From a virus: DNA of 37,144 bases. Within the stretch, counting starts at the first letter, position 1, and each line of letters opens with the position of its first letter. Both the position numbers and the translations under genes were made by a program. This document shows, piece by piece, positions 1 through 7,326 of this stretch. The stretch is from positions 1-37,144 of the IMG/VR virus record IMGVR_UViG_3300037189_007545, one strand, 5' to 3'. The notes beneath the pieces were generated by a model. It ran no database searches. It was not told where the DNA came from and worked only from the letters and a program-made list of their open reading frames with translations.

Positions 1-1486
1 CTGCAGCGCCGTATGTCGCAAATTGACCTCCATACATTGCAGCGCGACCTATTGCAGACCCTAAGCCCCCACCCGGAAGCAATCCACCCGCTCTAGCTCC
101 TGCGGCGTAGCCAAAACCAGCACGTTGAGTGCCTAATTGCTCAGCAGCAGCGGATCTTGAAACAGTAACGCCAGCAGCAGCATCTGTCCTACCAGCTCTA
201 AAGCCACCCAAAACTGGCCCGGCAAGAAGTTTAGTAAGGCTAAATGCTTGTAGCGCCAATAAAACTTTTGATAAAGCTGTAAATGCAATTACAAGAGTTC
301 CGACCTGCTGCACTATTCGACTGCTAATTATGTTATTGATTGCTTTTGCAGCCACGTTTGCCGCATCAACAATTTTTTCTAAAATACCAAGAAAAGGAGT
401 TCCTGCTGCGGCTACAGTTTGAGACATTGTTTCGCCCAACATAGTAACAGAATCGTTAACTCCACCCAAAGCTTCTTTTGCCGCTTCAGTTGTTGAATTG
501 TTTCCATAACTTGATGCAGCCGTGTCAATCATGCCGCGAACATCTGATTTACCTAACGCAGAAATAGCCTTAAAACTGTTAACGCCTTCAAAACCAAGCG
601 CATCCAGTGTGCGAATTGCATCAGGACCTTGCTTTTTAATAGCCTCAGAAAAACGAATAATTGCTTCAGTTGGATCGGCTTCAAACAAAGACTTAAGACT
701 ATCTGTTGTCATGCCAAGAGCAGCAGCATACTCTTTAATTTCAGGAGATCCTGTGCGAATTGATTTATTCATGTCAAGCATGATTTTGTTAACTGCGTTG
801 CCTGCTCGGTAACCATCTTCACCAAGAGTAGACATAGCAGTTGAAAGACCAATAACAGAAGTTTGATTTAGCCCTACAACCGAGGCAATAGGCGCAATAC
901 CTTTAGAAAAAGCCACAACAGCGCTAGCAGAAGCACCAAACTTTGCAGTTGTGCTAGTTAATGAATCGTTAAAAGATTCAATCTGAGATGTTGAACTGCC
1001 AAAAGTTCTAGAGATTTGGATCATATCTTCAGCGATACTAGGGTTAAATTCACTTGTTGCTGCCTGAAGATTTATAAAAGCTTTGCCAAGTTTTTCAATT
1101 TCTTTAGTACTTGTAACACCTGTTTTTTGTAATTGGCGAGTAGTTTCAACTGCCTTGTCCATGCCAATAGGAAAATCCTTAGCAAACTTCATTGTTACTT
1201 TAGATAAGTTTTCGTATTGCTTGCCTGTAATTTTGGCAGTTGCTTCAATGCCAGAAAGTTTTTGCTGGTAAGCAGCGGCTTGAGCAGCAGCAGTCTTATT
1301 AGCGCCAGTCACGCTAGAGGTAGAAGTTACTAGTTTTACCGTAATTGTATTTAATTTAGCAATAGAACCAAGAACGCCATCGGCGCCAGCGGTAAATTGC
1401 CCAAGGCTAGCAATTGCTTGGTTTAGTGACTGTGTAAAAGGCGCAACATTGGCATTAAAGTCAATATTGACTTCTTCATTGGCCAC
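1..1486 (-). CDS. Tail tape measure protein, N-terminal part (runs off the left edge)
   Basis: The minus strand is open from 1486 to the window edge, giving about 495 residues of a longer protein. The start is a GTG at 1484-1486 with an AAGGAG ribosome binding site six bases upstream; the first residues read VANEEVNIDFNANVAPF. The text is rich in Ala, Ser, Thr and Lys, with TP901-type features: a region like GKAFINLQAATSEFNPS, a conserved ALGMTTDSL segment and GFEGVNSFKAISALG. A hydrophobic stretch around residues 360-400 is followed by Gly/Ala-rich sequence. Tape measure proteins set tail length and help DNA ejection. Its place directly after the frameshifted chaperones is the standard order. 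The C-terminus and any lysis domain lie outside the window. Confidence 0.9.
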   Translation of the reverse strand, partial: MANEEVNIDFNANVAPFTQSLNQAIASLGQFTAGADGVLGSIAKLNTITVKLVTSTSSVTGANKTAAAQAAAYQQKLSGIEATAKITGKQYENLSKVTMKFAKDFPIGMDKAVETTRQLQKTGVTSTKEIEKLGKAFINLQAATSEFNPSIAEDMIQISRTFGSSTSQIESFNDSLTSTTAKFGASASAVVAFSKGIAPIASVVGLNQTSVIGLSTAMSTLGEDGYRAGNAVNKIMLDMNKSIRTGSPEIKEYAAALGMTTDSLKSLFEADPTEAIIRFSEAIKKQGPDAIRTLDALGFEGVNSFKAISALGKSDVRGMIDTAASSYGNNSTTEAAKEALGGVNDSVTMLGETMSQTVAAAGTPFLGILEKIVDAANVAAKAINNIISSRIVQQVGTLVIAFTALSKVLLALQAFSLTKLLAGPVLGGFRAGRTDAAAGVTVSRSAAAEQLGTQRAGFGYAAGARAGGLLPGGGLGSAIGRAAMYGGQFATYGAA

Positions 1487-1489
1487 GCC

Positions 1490-1810
1490 TTACTCCTTCA
1501 AACCAGGTGCCCTTTTTGGTTGATTCTTCATTTTTTCGACATGAAGTTTAGGCACTAATGTAATTGTAGAGCCTGGAAGGGAATCAGACCCTTCTCTTGA
1601 GATTTCCTTTGTGTAACAACCCCAACACTGTTTTTGTGCAGGCTCGTAAGCAAAGCGATCTTCTTCCCATTCCCAATCAGCAGTGCCACACATTTGACAC
1701 TTAGCGCTGCTTTCTAACAAATACGCAGTTAATTTGGCACGATCTTCATCGTCCCAATCAAGCAAAGCCGAATGAGGTAAGCCGTGTTCCGAAGCCCACG
1801 ACACTTCCAT
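1490..1810 (-). CDS. Second frame of the tail assembly chaperone, made by -1 frameshift
   Basis: This 106-residue frame encodes WASEHGLPHSALLDWDDEDR followed by a likely zinc site: CQMCG near residues 38-42 and CWGC near residues 62-65, with WEWEEDRFAYEP between. This protein type is common next to the tail assembly chaperone of actinobacteriophages. The ATG at 1810 has no Shine-Dalgarno sequence. The frame is open upstream through 1846, where it meets the slippery site of the preceding gene, so the main product is probably a fusion of about 243 residues: 125 from the first frame and 118 from this one. The linker would read QRRRLRYDPTFY. Its stop codon lies four bases before the tape measure start. 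Confidence 0.8.
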   Translation of the reverse strand: MEVSWASEHGLPHSALLDWDDEDRAKLTAYLLESSAKCQMCGTADWEWEEDRFAYEPAQKQCWGCYTKEISREGSDSLPGSTITLVPKLHVEKMKNQPKRAPGLKE

Positions 1811-1830
1811 GTAGAAAGTAGGGTCGTACC

Positions 1831-2220
1831 TCAGCCGGCGTCGTTGAAAGGGACATCAAGGCCTTTGGAGTTAACCTCAATGCAGCCAATAAACAGTTCA
1901 GTAAGTTCCCCGCGCGACCATTCATTAGACTCCCAAATTTGGGTAGCCTGCTCTACGTTTAGCGAAGGGGTTACTGAGCAAGCCGAAATCAATGCAGGAG
2001 CAAAGGTTTCGATGTTATAGGCGTTGCCCTCTTTTTTCTGCTCGTTAGTTGGCGGATGTGCCGCGAGCATATCATCGTAAGCCTTAGAGCCGATAGCCTT
2101 TAAGGTTACGATGAATTCGTTAGTGGTTTTGCCACTAGCCGAAGGTGTGTTAATTACAAGTTCTTTGGTGCGGGCTGGCTTCTTTAATAGATCTTCCAGC
2201 GTTGCTGCTTTACGTGCCAT
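1831..2220 (-). CDS. Tail assembly chaperone (first frame)
   Basis: The product is a 129-residue protein starting MARKAATLEDLLKK. I chose the ATG at 2220 because a GGAG lies ten bases upstream; the ATG at 2283 would add a 21-residue basic leader but has no ribosome binding site. Size, position between the major tail protein and tape measure genes, and the frameshift site near its end identify it as the equivalent of lambda gpG. Such proteins coat the tape measure during tail assembly and are absent from the finished virion. The sequence itself has no diagnostic catalytic motif. The last codons, after the slip site, are N-D-A-G-stop. Confidence 0.85.
   Translation of the reverse strand: MARKAATLEDLLKKPARTKELVINTPSASGKTTNEFIVTLKAIGSKAYDDMLAAHPPTNEQKKEGNAYNIETFAPALISACSVTPSLNVEQATQIWESNEWSRGELTELFIGCIEVNSKGLDVPFNDAG
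1846..1852 (-). promoter_or_regulatory. Programmed -1 frameshift site CCCTTTC of the tail assembly chaperone
   Basis: On the minus strand the end of the chaperone frame reads GTC CCT TTC AAC, which contains the heptamer C CCT TTC, the X XXY YYZ pattern in the right phase. A -1 slip re-reads base 1846 and continues CAA CGA CGC CGG CTG AGG TAC with no stop into the frame starting at 1810. Frameshifting between two overlapping genes just before the tape measure gene is an established feature of long-tailed phages. I see no obvious stimulatory stem-loop, only the self-complementary GCCGGC a few bases downstream. Confidence 0.8.
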
Positions 2221-2297
2221 TATGTATTTTCTCCGTCTGGTCTGTTTAAGCTTGCGCTTATTACGGGGCGTGGGTGCCGACATTTATTGATTGTATA

Positions 2298-2323
2298 GGA
2301 GGCGCCCCCGTAGGAGCGCCCCC
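2298..2323 (-). other. GC-rich hairpin with a UACG tetraloop between major tail and chaperone genes
   Basis: On the minus strand GGGGGCGCTCC and GGGGCGCCTCC can form an 11-bp stem (two G-U pairs) around the loop TACG, closed by C-G. C(UACG)G belongs to the very stable UNCG tetraloop class. No T-run follows, so it is not a typical intrinsic terminator. It sits just after the major tail protein stop and about 80 bases before the chaperone start. It may act as a 3' stability element or RNA processing site that keeps major tail protein mRNA abundant, which is inference. Confidence 0.6.
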
Positions 2324-2337
2324 GACACATTTAGTGA

Positions 2338-3117
2338 TTAGCTAGTTGTTGCAGACTTTGCAGCAGTTTGTGTGCCAGTTCCGGAACCGTTAACTGCAGC
2401 TACCTTGAAGTAGTATGTAGTTGCGGTTGTTAGGGACGAAACGGTAGCAGTTGTGCCAGCCTTGACAATGCCAGATGTAACGTTGGTGTATGTTCCACCA
2501 AGAGTTGAACTCTGGTAAACATTGTACGAAGTTACGGCACTGCCAACAGGAGCATCCCAGTCAAGAACAATAGATGAACTTGATGCAGCAGTTGCAACTA
2601 GGTTAGTTGGAACGCCTGGTACGCCTGAACCTGCGGTAACAGTTACTGCTTCTGTTGGCTCACTAGGTACGGAACCTGTAACAGTAAATGTCTGAACAGT
2701 GTTGTTTGACATTGCTGCTGAAGTGCGAGAAACAATAGTTACTGGCCAAACTTCAACAATGTCATCAGCAATTGGCTTGTTACCTGTGCCTGCGCCACCG
2801 TAACGAGAAACTAGGAAATATCCAGTTGTTCCACGAGTTAGTGTTTCCCAAGCTGTGTCTGAAGTGTCATCACGATAGAAGTCAGCAGTAAAGGTAGCAG
2901 TTGATGTGCCAATGATACTTGTTTCAAAAAGTGAATCAAGCGCAGGAGTTGGAACAACGTTGCCCTGCGAAGATGCATTTAGAGAAATTACAAAACCAGT
3001 TAGGTTAGTTGCGCCGTCAACCAAGTTTGTCGTGACAGTATGAGAGCCGCCAGATCCGCCTGGAGCGGTAGTTGTGAATGCAATAAACGAATTGTCATTC
3101 GGAATAATTCTTGCCAT
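2338..3117 (-). CDS. Major tail protein with a C-terminal fibronectin type III domain
   Basis: The gene encodes 259 residues with a strong GGAGG ribosome binding site nine bases before the ATG. Residues 1-160 are beta-rich (MARIIPNDNSFIAFTTTAPG...; DSLFETSIIGTSTATFTADFYRDD; WETLTRGTTGYFLVSRYGG), which matches tail tube proteins. Residues about 167-259 form a fibronectin III domain: VPGVPTNLVATAASSSSIVL start, LDWDAP strand, SYNVYQSS and YYFKVAAVNGSGTG. Fn3 or Ig-like add-on domains on tail tube subunits are known in several phages and probably decorate the tail surface, where they may bind cell-surface carbohydrate. The gene lies upstream of the chaperone pair, as expected. Confidence 0.85.
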   Translation of the reverse strand: MARIIPNDNSFIAFTTTAPGGSGGSHTVTTNLVDGATNLTGFVISLNASSQGNVVPTPALDSLFETSIIGTSTATFTADFYRDDTSDTAWETLTRGTTGYFLVSRYGGAGTGNKPIADDIVEVWPVTIVSRTSAAMSNNTVQTFTVTGSVPSEPTEAVTVTAGSGVPGVPTNLVATAASSSSIVLDWDAPVGSAVTSYNVYQSSTLGGTYTNVTSGIVKAGTTATVSSLTTATTYYFKVAAVNGSGTGTQTAAKSATTS

Positions 3118-3185
3118 AGTCGTCGGCCTCCTAAGCCAATCGCGCGATTAATTACCGGTACTTCTGATGTTACTAAACAAAATCA

Positions 3186-3635
3186 CTAAATATGCACGCG
3201 AGAACAAATTAATGAAAATGTATCAAAAACCTGCCAGTATGGTGGATTGACAGTATCAATACGAGTTACAGCGCCAAGATTTTCCCAGTCAACGTTAATT
3301 ACCTTGTATGGCAACGCCTGAGAACCAAAAATAGTTTTATTCATTTCGTCAATAGATTCACGCGCTTTTTGCGCAATCCAATCAACTTGTTTGCGAGAAC
3401 CACCAAAACAGCGTGTATTCCATGTCACGTGCCAATCAACCTTGTTAGTAAAGTCTTCAATGACTACACGTGCACCTTGCGAAACAACCACAATATATGG
3501 AACAAAAATGCCTTGATTAGGTTGTCCACTAGCCCAACCTCCACCATCAGGAGCAACTCCATCGCCAACAAGTTGTCCAGAACTAGAAGAAACTTTAGAT
3601 ATCAAGGCATCGGTAAGCAAACCGTGGTTAATCAT
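3186..3635 (-). CDS. Tail terminator or tail completion-like protein
   Basis: A protein of 149 residues, starting MINHGLLTDALISKV. Its ATG overlaps the stop of the preceding gene (ATGA) and has AAGGA upstream. The order connector, gp10-like, this protein, major tail protein matches the place of tail terminator proteins. The text VDWHVTWNTRCFGGSRKQVD and WIAQKARESIDEMN is consistent with a small alpha/beta fold, but I do not recognise a named family with certainty. Assignment rests mainly on position. Confidence 0.6.
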   Translation of the reverse strand: MINHGLLTDALISKVSSSSGQLVGDGVAPDGGGWASGQPNQGIFVPYIVVVSQGARVVIEDFTNKVDWHVTWNTRCFGGSRKQVDWIAQKARESIDEMNKTIFGSQALPYKVINVDWENLGAVTRIDTVNPPYWQVFDTFSLICSRVHI

Positions 3636-3925
3636 TTAACAATCCTTTGCAAAACATCTTGAGAAACATTTTTAATTTCAGCCTTAATATTATCTTGAAT
3701 TTTTTTGCTTAAATCACGAGATAATTTGGGATTAACCTTAGAGCCTATAACGGGTCTAAAAACAACCTTAGAGCCTTTTTCAGTAGGCATTGTGTACCCA
3801 GACATATTAGGGGCTAAAATGGCTGAAATAGCCCTCTGTGAGCCTTGAATAGCCTGTTCTCTAGCAATTTTAGGCGCGTTGCGCTGCATGCCAATAAATT
3901 TACGTTTTAATTCCTCTGGTGTCAT
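3632..3925 (-). CDS. HK97 gp10-like head-tail joining protein (probable)
   Basis: This small basic protein has 97 residues when started at the ATG at 3925 (MTPEELKRKFIGMQRNAPKIA). That ATG overlaps the upstream stop as ATGA, so I prefer it to the GTG at 3934, which would add three residues. It is helical at both ends, with a central segment MSGYTMPTEKGSKVVFRPVIG. Small basic proteins at this position in siphovirus head-tail modules are usually of the HK97 gp10 or neck-protein type. There is no motif that proves it. Confidence 0.55.
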   Translation of the reverse strand: MTPEELKRKFIGMQRNAPKIAREQAIQGSQRAISAILAPNMSGYTMPTEKGSKVVFRPVIGSKVNPKLSRDLSKKIQDNIKAEIKNVSQDVLQRIVK

Positions 3926-4389
3926 ACATACCACTCATTAGGAATGTTAGGGTCTTTATTCCAACCTTCCCATCTTTGTGCGCCAGTAACCGACATAGTG
4001 CGAGCAGATTCAAATTGACCGGCAGCTTGCACATCCATTACACGAAACACTCGATCAATCATTAAAGCATCGTGATGATCAGTAACCGTGACTAAATCAT
4101 TAACCTGAGGCATTGTAGGGTTGCCGTCAGCTTTAACCAAAGGAATAGACACTTGTGAGCTAGAAAAATATTGAGGTTCTTCACCAAAAGAATACTGAAC
4201 TGGACCACTAACAGTTGTAACTCTAGCTTTTCCTGTATAAACAGTTAAGTAAGTTGTAGCGCTAATTTGACCTGTATTTGAAACAGAACTTGGAGCATTT
4301 GGGCGCGTAATAGTAACTTCTGCATTCATATTCATTTCGGCATATTTTTGAGCATATTTACGCACTAAAGACGTATTAATTTTGTACAT
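3922..4389 (-). CDS. Head closure / head-tail connector-like protein
   Basis: The product has 155 residues, starting MYKINTSLVRKYAQKYAEMNM. The N-terminal helix is followed by beta-rich sequence: AEVTITRPNA, TVYTGKARVTTVSGP, SQVSIPLVKADG, QVNDLVTVTD and VFRVMDVQAAGQFESARTMSVTG. The pattern of a short helix then a barrel with a V-x-D-L-V-x-V-T segment resembles the actinophage DUF6093-type or SPP1 gp16-like head closure proteins. It is in the expected position after the adaptor protein. Assignment is by fold-like pattern and synteny. Confidence 0.6.
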   Translation of the reverse strand: MYKINTSLVRKYAQKYAEMNMNAEVTITRPNAPSSVSNTGQISATTYLTVYTGKARVTTVSGPVQYSFGEEPQYFSSSQVSIPLVKADGNPTMPQVNDLVTVTDHHDALMIDRVFRVMDVQAAGQFESARTMSVTGAQRWEGWNKDPNIPNEWYV

Positions 4390-4391
4390 TT

Positions 4392-4892
4392 TTAGCCCCA
4401 GACGACAGGTTCATTCTGAACGTCAGAATTCCACCAATCAACTGCACGACCTGGATGATAATCGCCATAATTTTGTCTACCTGCAAGGTAGTTATCGTTA
4501 AAGCCAACACCAAATACAAGTGAAGGAATAGATGGATCCCATCTCATGTCCATAATGCTAATAGCAGTTATTGGATCAAAGTTGCCGTAAAGCGCCTTGT
4601 ACTGATCGCGAAGTGAAGCAGCCAAATCGTTGTAGCGCTGTTGTAGATCACCAATTTGTACAGAAACACCATCAGCAGACACGCTTACTTCACGAGCAAA
4701 CTTAGCTGCAATGTTTTCCGCAGCAACTGCAGCGATGTATAAAGGAGCACCGTAAGTATCAGTCCATTGAGTTAAAAGAAAGTCAATTTCTTCGTTAGTC
4801 AACAATTGAAAATTAGTGTCGGTATCCCCAACATAAAAGCGTACTTGATCGCGATTAGATGATGCAGGATTGCCAGAATAAGACCAACTCAT
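4392..4892 (-). CDS. Head-tail adaptor protein (gp6/gp15-like)
   Basis: This 166-residue protein has AGGA upstream of the ATG. The N-terminal part reads RDQVRFYVGDTDTNFQLLTN, then EEIDFLLTQ, then the helix IAAVAAENIAAKFAREVSVSA, then DLQQRYNDLAASLRDQY. This is the familiar layout of phage head-tail adaptors: a D-x-VRF-x-VGDTD opening, a 'LTNEEI' helix cap and long helices that line the connector ring on the portal. The C-terminal 40 residues (AGRQNYGDYHPGRAVDWWNS) are typical tails. It sits between head and connector genes. Confidence 0.75.
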   Translation of the reverse strand: MSWSYSGNPASSNRDQVRFYVGDTDTNFQLLTNEEIDFLLTQWTDTYGAPLYIAAVAAENIAAKFAREVSVSADGVSVQIGDLQQRYNDLAASLRDQYKALYGNFDPITAISIMDMRWDPSIPSLVFGVGFNDNYLAGRQNYGDYHPGRAVDWWNSDVQNEPVVWG

Positions 4893-4934
4893 AAAGTTAA
4901 TCCTACTTTCAAATACAGTAAATTACTTTACTGA

Positions 4935-5291
4935 TTAATCGTCATTATCTGTACGACGAGCAACAAGATTTTTCATTTTGGCTTTTGTTCGATCAGAAGC
5001 GGCTTTACGTCGCTTAGCGCCATCGCGCATTTTTTCTTTATTGCCAGTGAAAAGTCCAGCGTACATATCTTTGCGCGCCTTGTTGTATTCCATAAAGTCG
5101 CTTTTGTTTACATGATCAGAATCATCTTCAACAATAATTGCGTCAGCAATAGCTTCAAAATTACGCATAGCCTTGCTAACAATAAAAGACTTTTCTACAG
5201 ACATACGGGCATTCTTACAGGTCTTGCAGTTGCAATCGCAACCCTTTGCTGGCTTGCCTGGCTTGCATCCACATCCACATGAAGCGCACAT
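4935..5291 (-). CDS. Small protein with a metallothionein-like cysteine-rich N-terminus
   Basis: The 118-residue product has eight cysteines in its first 25 residues (positions 2, 5, 7, 9, 18, 20, 22 and 25), arranged as CxxCxCxC and CxCxCxxC and separated by a Lys/Gly/Pro segment. The rest is charged and probably helical (SFIVSKAMRNFEAIADAI; KARKDMYAGLFTGNKEKMRD; a basic end). AAGGA lies upstream of the ATG. The cysteine block suggests binding of zinc or other soft metals; this is inference. It lies between a Lys/Ala-rich small gene and the head-tail adaptor. I do not recognise a family. A shorter start at residue 30 would remove the cysteines but has no better ribosome binding site. Confidence 0.7.
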   Translation of the reverse strand: MCASCGCGCKPGKPAKGCDCNCKTCKNARMSVEKSFIVSKAMRNFEAIADAIIVEDDSDHVNKSDFMEYNKARKDMYAGLFTGNKEKMRDGAKRRKAASDRTKAKMKNLVARRTDNDD

Positions 5292-5294
5292 AAT

Positions 5295-5513
5295 CTATAC
5301 TTCCTTAATCATTCTGGCACGTACACGCGATTCCACTCGAAGCCACGTATGAGCGTCAGGAACAATGTCCCCAACTTGGTAGTCCACTCCGTTAGAAGTT
5401 AGTTTCTTTAGCGCCACATATTGTGGTACTGCAGATTCAACTACTACAGGAGCAACAGTCTTTTTTGCTGGCGCTTTCTTAGCCGCCGTTTTCTTTGCCG
5501 GTGTTTGAGTCAT
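5295..5513 (-). CDS. Small protein with histone H1-like Lys/Ala/Pro N-terminus
   Basis: In this 72-residue protein, residues 1-22 are repeats of A/P-A-K-K (TPAKKTAAKKAPAKK), like the tails of histone H1 and some bacterial nucleoid proteins. The C-terminal part, VALKKLTSNGVDYQVGDIVPDAHTWLRVESRVRARMI, reads like a small beta domain found in phage head-region proteins of unknown function. The basic tail may contact DNA or capsid. It lies directly after the fibronectin III head-region gene. The ribosome binding site is weak. Confidence 0.65.
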   Translation of the reverse strand: MTQTPAKKTAAKKAPAKKTVAPVVVESAVPQYVALKKLTSNGVDYQVGDIVPDAHTWLRVESRVRARMIKEV

Positions 5514-5522
5514 AGGACTATC

Positions 5523-6329
5523 TTATGCGGAAGTTGTGCCGTTCGTTGGACCAGCAATTGCGCCGTCCCCAACAGCCGTTACAGCGCGGATACGCACAGC
5601 GTAAGTAGTAGAAGCGGTTAAGCCAGTAATAACAAGTGGTGTAGTAATGTCAGCAGGTGAGAATGCTGTGTAAGCACCACTGTTAAGTGAGTACTTGTAG
5701 TTAGTAATAGGTTCTCCACCATTAGCGCCGGCAGTAAAGGCAACGTTAAGTGATGTAGAACTAGCAGCAGTAATACCAGTAATGGTTGGTGCGCTAGCAG
5801 TAGTTGCTGGAGTGGCTGTAACAATAGCTGAGTATGGGCTAGTGCCAGCGGAGTTAACCGCAGCAACACGGAAGTCGTAAGAGGTACCGTTTGTTAAACC
5901 AGTAACGGTAGCAGATGCTGTAGTTGAAGTACCATCAGCAAAGGTAGTCCATGATGAACCAGCGCTTGTCTTGTATTGGACAACGTAGTCTGAAACACCT
6001 GCTTCTGGACCAGTAACAGCAGACCATGCCAATGCAACCTGTGTGCTGCTACGAGTAGCAACAAGATTTTCAGGAGCGTCATTTACAGAAGTAGTCAAAA
6101 ACTTGTTTAAGGCATTTGGGCTAATGTAAGTAGGCGTAGGGGTAGATAGCTTTGTGCGACGGGCGCTGGGATCCAGATTAGGAATCACCAGACGCCGCGC
6201 CACATAAGCTTGCAGGTTCCTACCCAACAGTTGAATTTCGTTAGGACCAATGGTGTCGCCCTTAGCAAAGGACTCACCCATCAGGGTAAACGGACGACCA
6301 ACTGTGAAAGAGGTAGGAATGCGATACAT
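5523..6329 (-). CDS. Head-region protein with two fibronectin type III domains
   Basis: The protein has 268 residues. Residues 1-70 form a small unique domain (FTVGRPFTLMGESFAKGDTIG, then a VARRLVIPNLDPSARR segment). Two Fn3 repeats follow: about 83-175 (APENLVATRSSTQVALAWSA ... YDFRVAAVNSAGTSPYS) and 178-268 (APTITGITAASSTSLNVAFT ... YAVRIRAVTAVGDGAIAGPT). The start at 6329 is two bases after the major capsid stop and has no clear ribosome binding site, so translation is probably coupled. Position suggests a capsid decoration or head fibre protein exposing Ig-like domains. The major tail protein also carries an Fn3 domain. Confidence 0.75.
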   Translation of the reverse strand: MYRIPTSFTVGRPFTLMGESFAKGDTIGPNEIQLLGRNLQAYVARRLVIPNLDPSARRTKLSTPTPTYISPNALNKFLTTSVNDAPENLVATRSSTQVALAWSAVTGPEAGVSDYVVQYKTSAGSSWTTFADGTSTTASATVTGLTNGTSYDFRVAAVNSAGTSPYSAIVTATPATTASAPTITGITAASSTSLNVAFTAGANGGEPITNYKYSLNSGAYTAFSPADITTPLVITGLTASTTYAVRIRAVTAVGDGAIAGPTNGTTSA

Positions 6330-6331
6330 GA

Positions 6332-7312
6332 TTAAGCAACCACGTCTGCTAGGTAGACACCCAAATCAGGAGCAACAACCTTCATATCGTAGGTCATTTC
6401 TGCTTCAATGCGGTCAGATGCAGTGTGTTCCATGCGGAAACGCTTAATCTTGATGCCTTCAGAGTTGCCACCAAGGTAACCATTCCATGTGAAGGTGTAA
6501 CCAGCAGATGGAGTCATTAGCGAAGGTGTAGATGGTGCGTAAAGCAACAATGCAGACTTAGCGTTGTTGATGAACTCGTAAGAAGCAGCAGCATCCTGTG
6601 CACCAGCGTCTGGCTTTTGTGGACCAGTAGCCTTTGATGCGTAAGATGTGTAGATTTCGCCAACACCAAACATTGTTGCAATCAAGTCTTCAGTCACGAT
6701 ACCGCGCTGAGTGTACTTGATACGGTCAATGATGTCTGGGTGATTCTTAAGAGCCTTCATTACTTCAGCGCCAAGAACCATGATGTTAGGTGCAAAACCA
6801 GTGCTCTTGCGGAAGTTAATGACATACTGAGAAATCTGGCCAATTGGGTCAGAAGCAGCATCGCTCCACTTAGTGAAATCTGAGTCACCGTCGTAGTTAG
6901 TGTCCCAAACTCCAGTTGTGAAGTAGGTGCTAGCCCAGTCGATGTCGCGCTTCAAAAGAAGTTGGTTAGTTACAAACTCAGTTGAGTCGCGATCGAGTAG
7001 GAAGTTGCTATCAGCGTTTGCACGTAGCTGATCGTCAATGTCCTTGTGTACACCGTATACGTGCGCGAAGTACGAATCGGTGTCTACGTTCCAACCAACA
7101 CCAGGGGTCTCGGTTGAAGGGGCACGACGAGTAACGTCAGTACGACGCCAATCGCTCTTACTGTACTTCCAGTAAAGGTCTGACTGCTTCTTAACAGGTA
7201 CCTTTGGGAAGACTTTATCAGCAATGTATGAATCGGCTGACTGCATGTATGCGACGCTAACGTTAGTTAGCGGCACATTTACGTGCAGGTCGGATTGTGA
7301 TGGGGCAGGCAT
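6332..7312 (-). CDS. Major capsid protein
   Basis: The protein has 326 residues with an AGAGGAG ribosome binding site. It opens MPAPSQSDLHVNVPLTNVSVAYMQSA, typical of capsid proteins that need no long cleaved delta domain. Recognisable parts include YIADKVFPKVPVKKQSDLYW, TDVTRRAPSTETPGVGW, FVTNQLLLKRDIDWASTYF, APNIMVLGAEVMKALKNHPD, IVTEDLIATMFGVGEIYTSY and the C-terminal KIKRFRMEHTASDRIEAEMT segment, all typical of HK97-fold major capsid proteins. It is flanked by a decoration protein and a fibronectin III protein. The assignment is strong from sequence style and synteny. Confidence 0.9.
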   Translation of the reverse strand: MPAPSQSDLHVNVPLTNVSVAYMQSADSYIADKVFPKVPVKKQSDLYWKYSKSDWRRTDVTRRAPSTETPGVGWNVDTDSYFAHVYGVHKDIDDQLRANADSNFLLDRDSTEFVTNQLLLKRDIDWASTYFTTGVWDTNYDGDSDFTKWSDAASDPIGQISQYVINFRKSTGFAPNIMVLGAEVMKALKNHPDIIDRIKYTQRGIVTEDLIATMFGVGEIYTSYASKATGPQKPDAGAQDAAASYEFINNAKSALLLYAPSTPSLMTPSAGYTFTWNGYLGGNSEGIKIKRFRMEHTASDRIEAEMTYDMKVVAPDLGVYLADVVA

Positions 7313-7326
7313 TATTTAGTCTCCTC

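Noticed and set aside
3138-3149. Perfect palindrome AATCGCGCGATT between tail genes
   Set aside because: Twelve bases, no loop and no link to a promoter or gene end; it may be chance.
6300-6360. Possible frameshift from the major capsid gene into the fibronectin III gene, since the latter lacks a ribosome binding site
   Set aside because: I found no X XXY YYZ site in phase before the capsid stop; simple translational coupling across two bases explains it.
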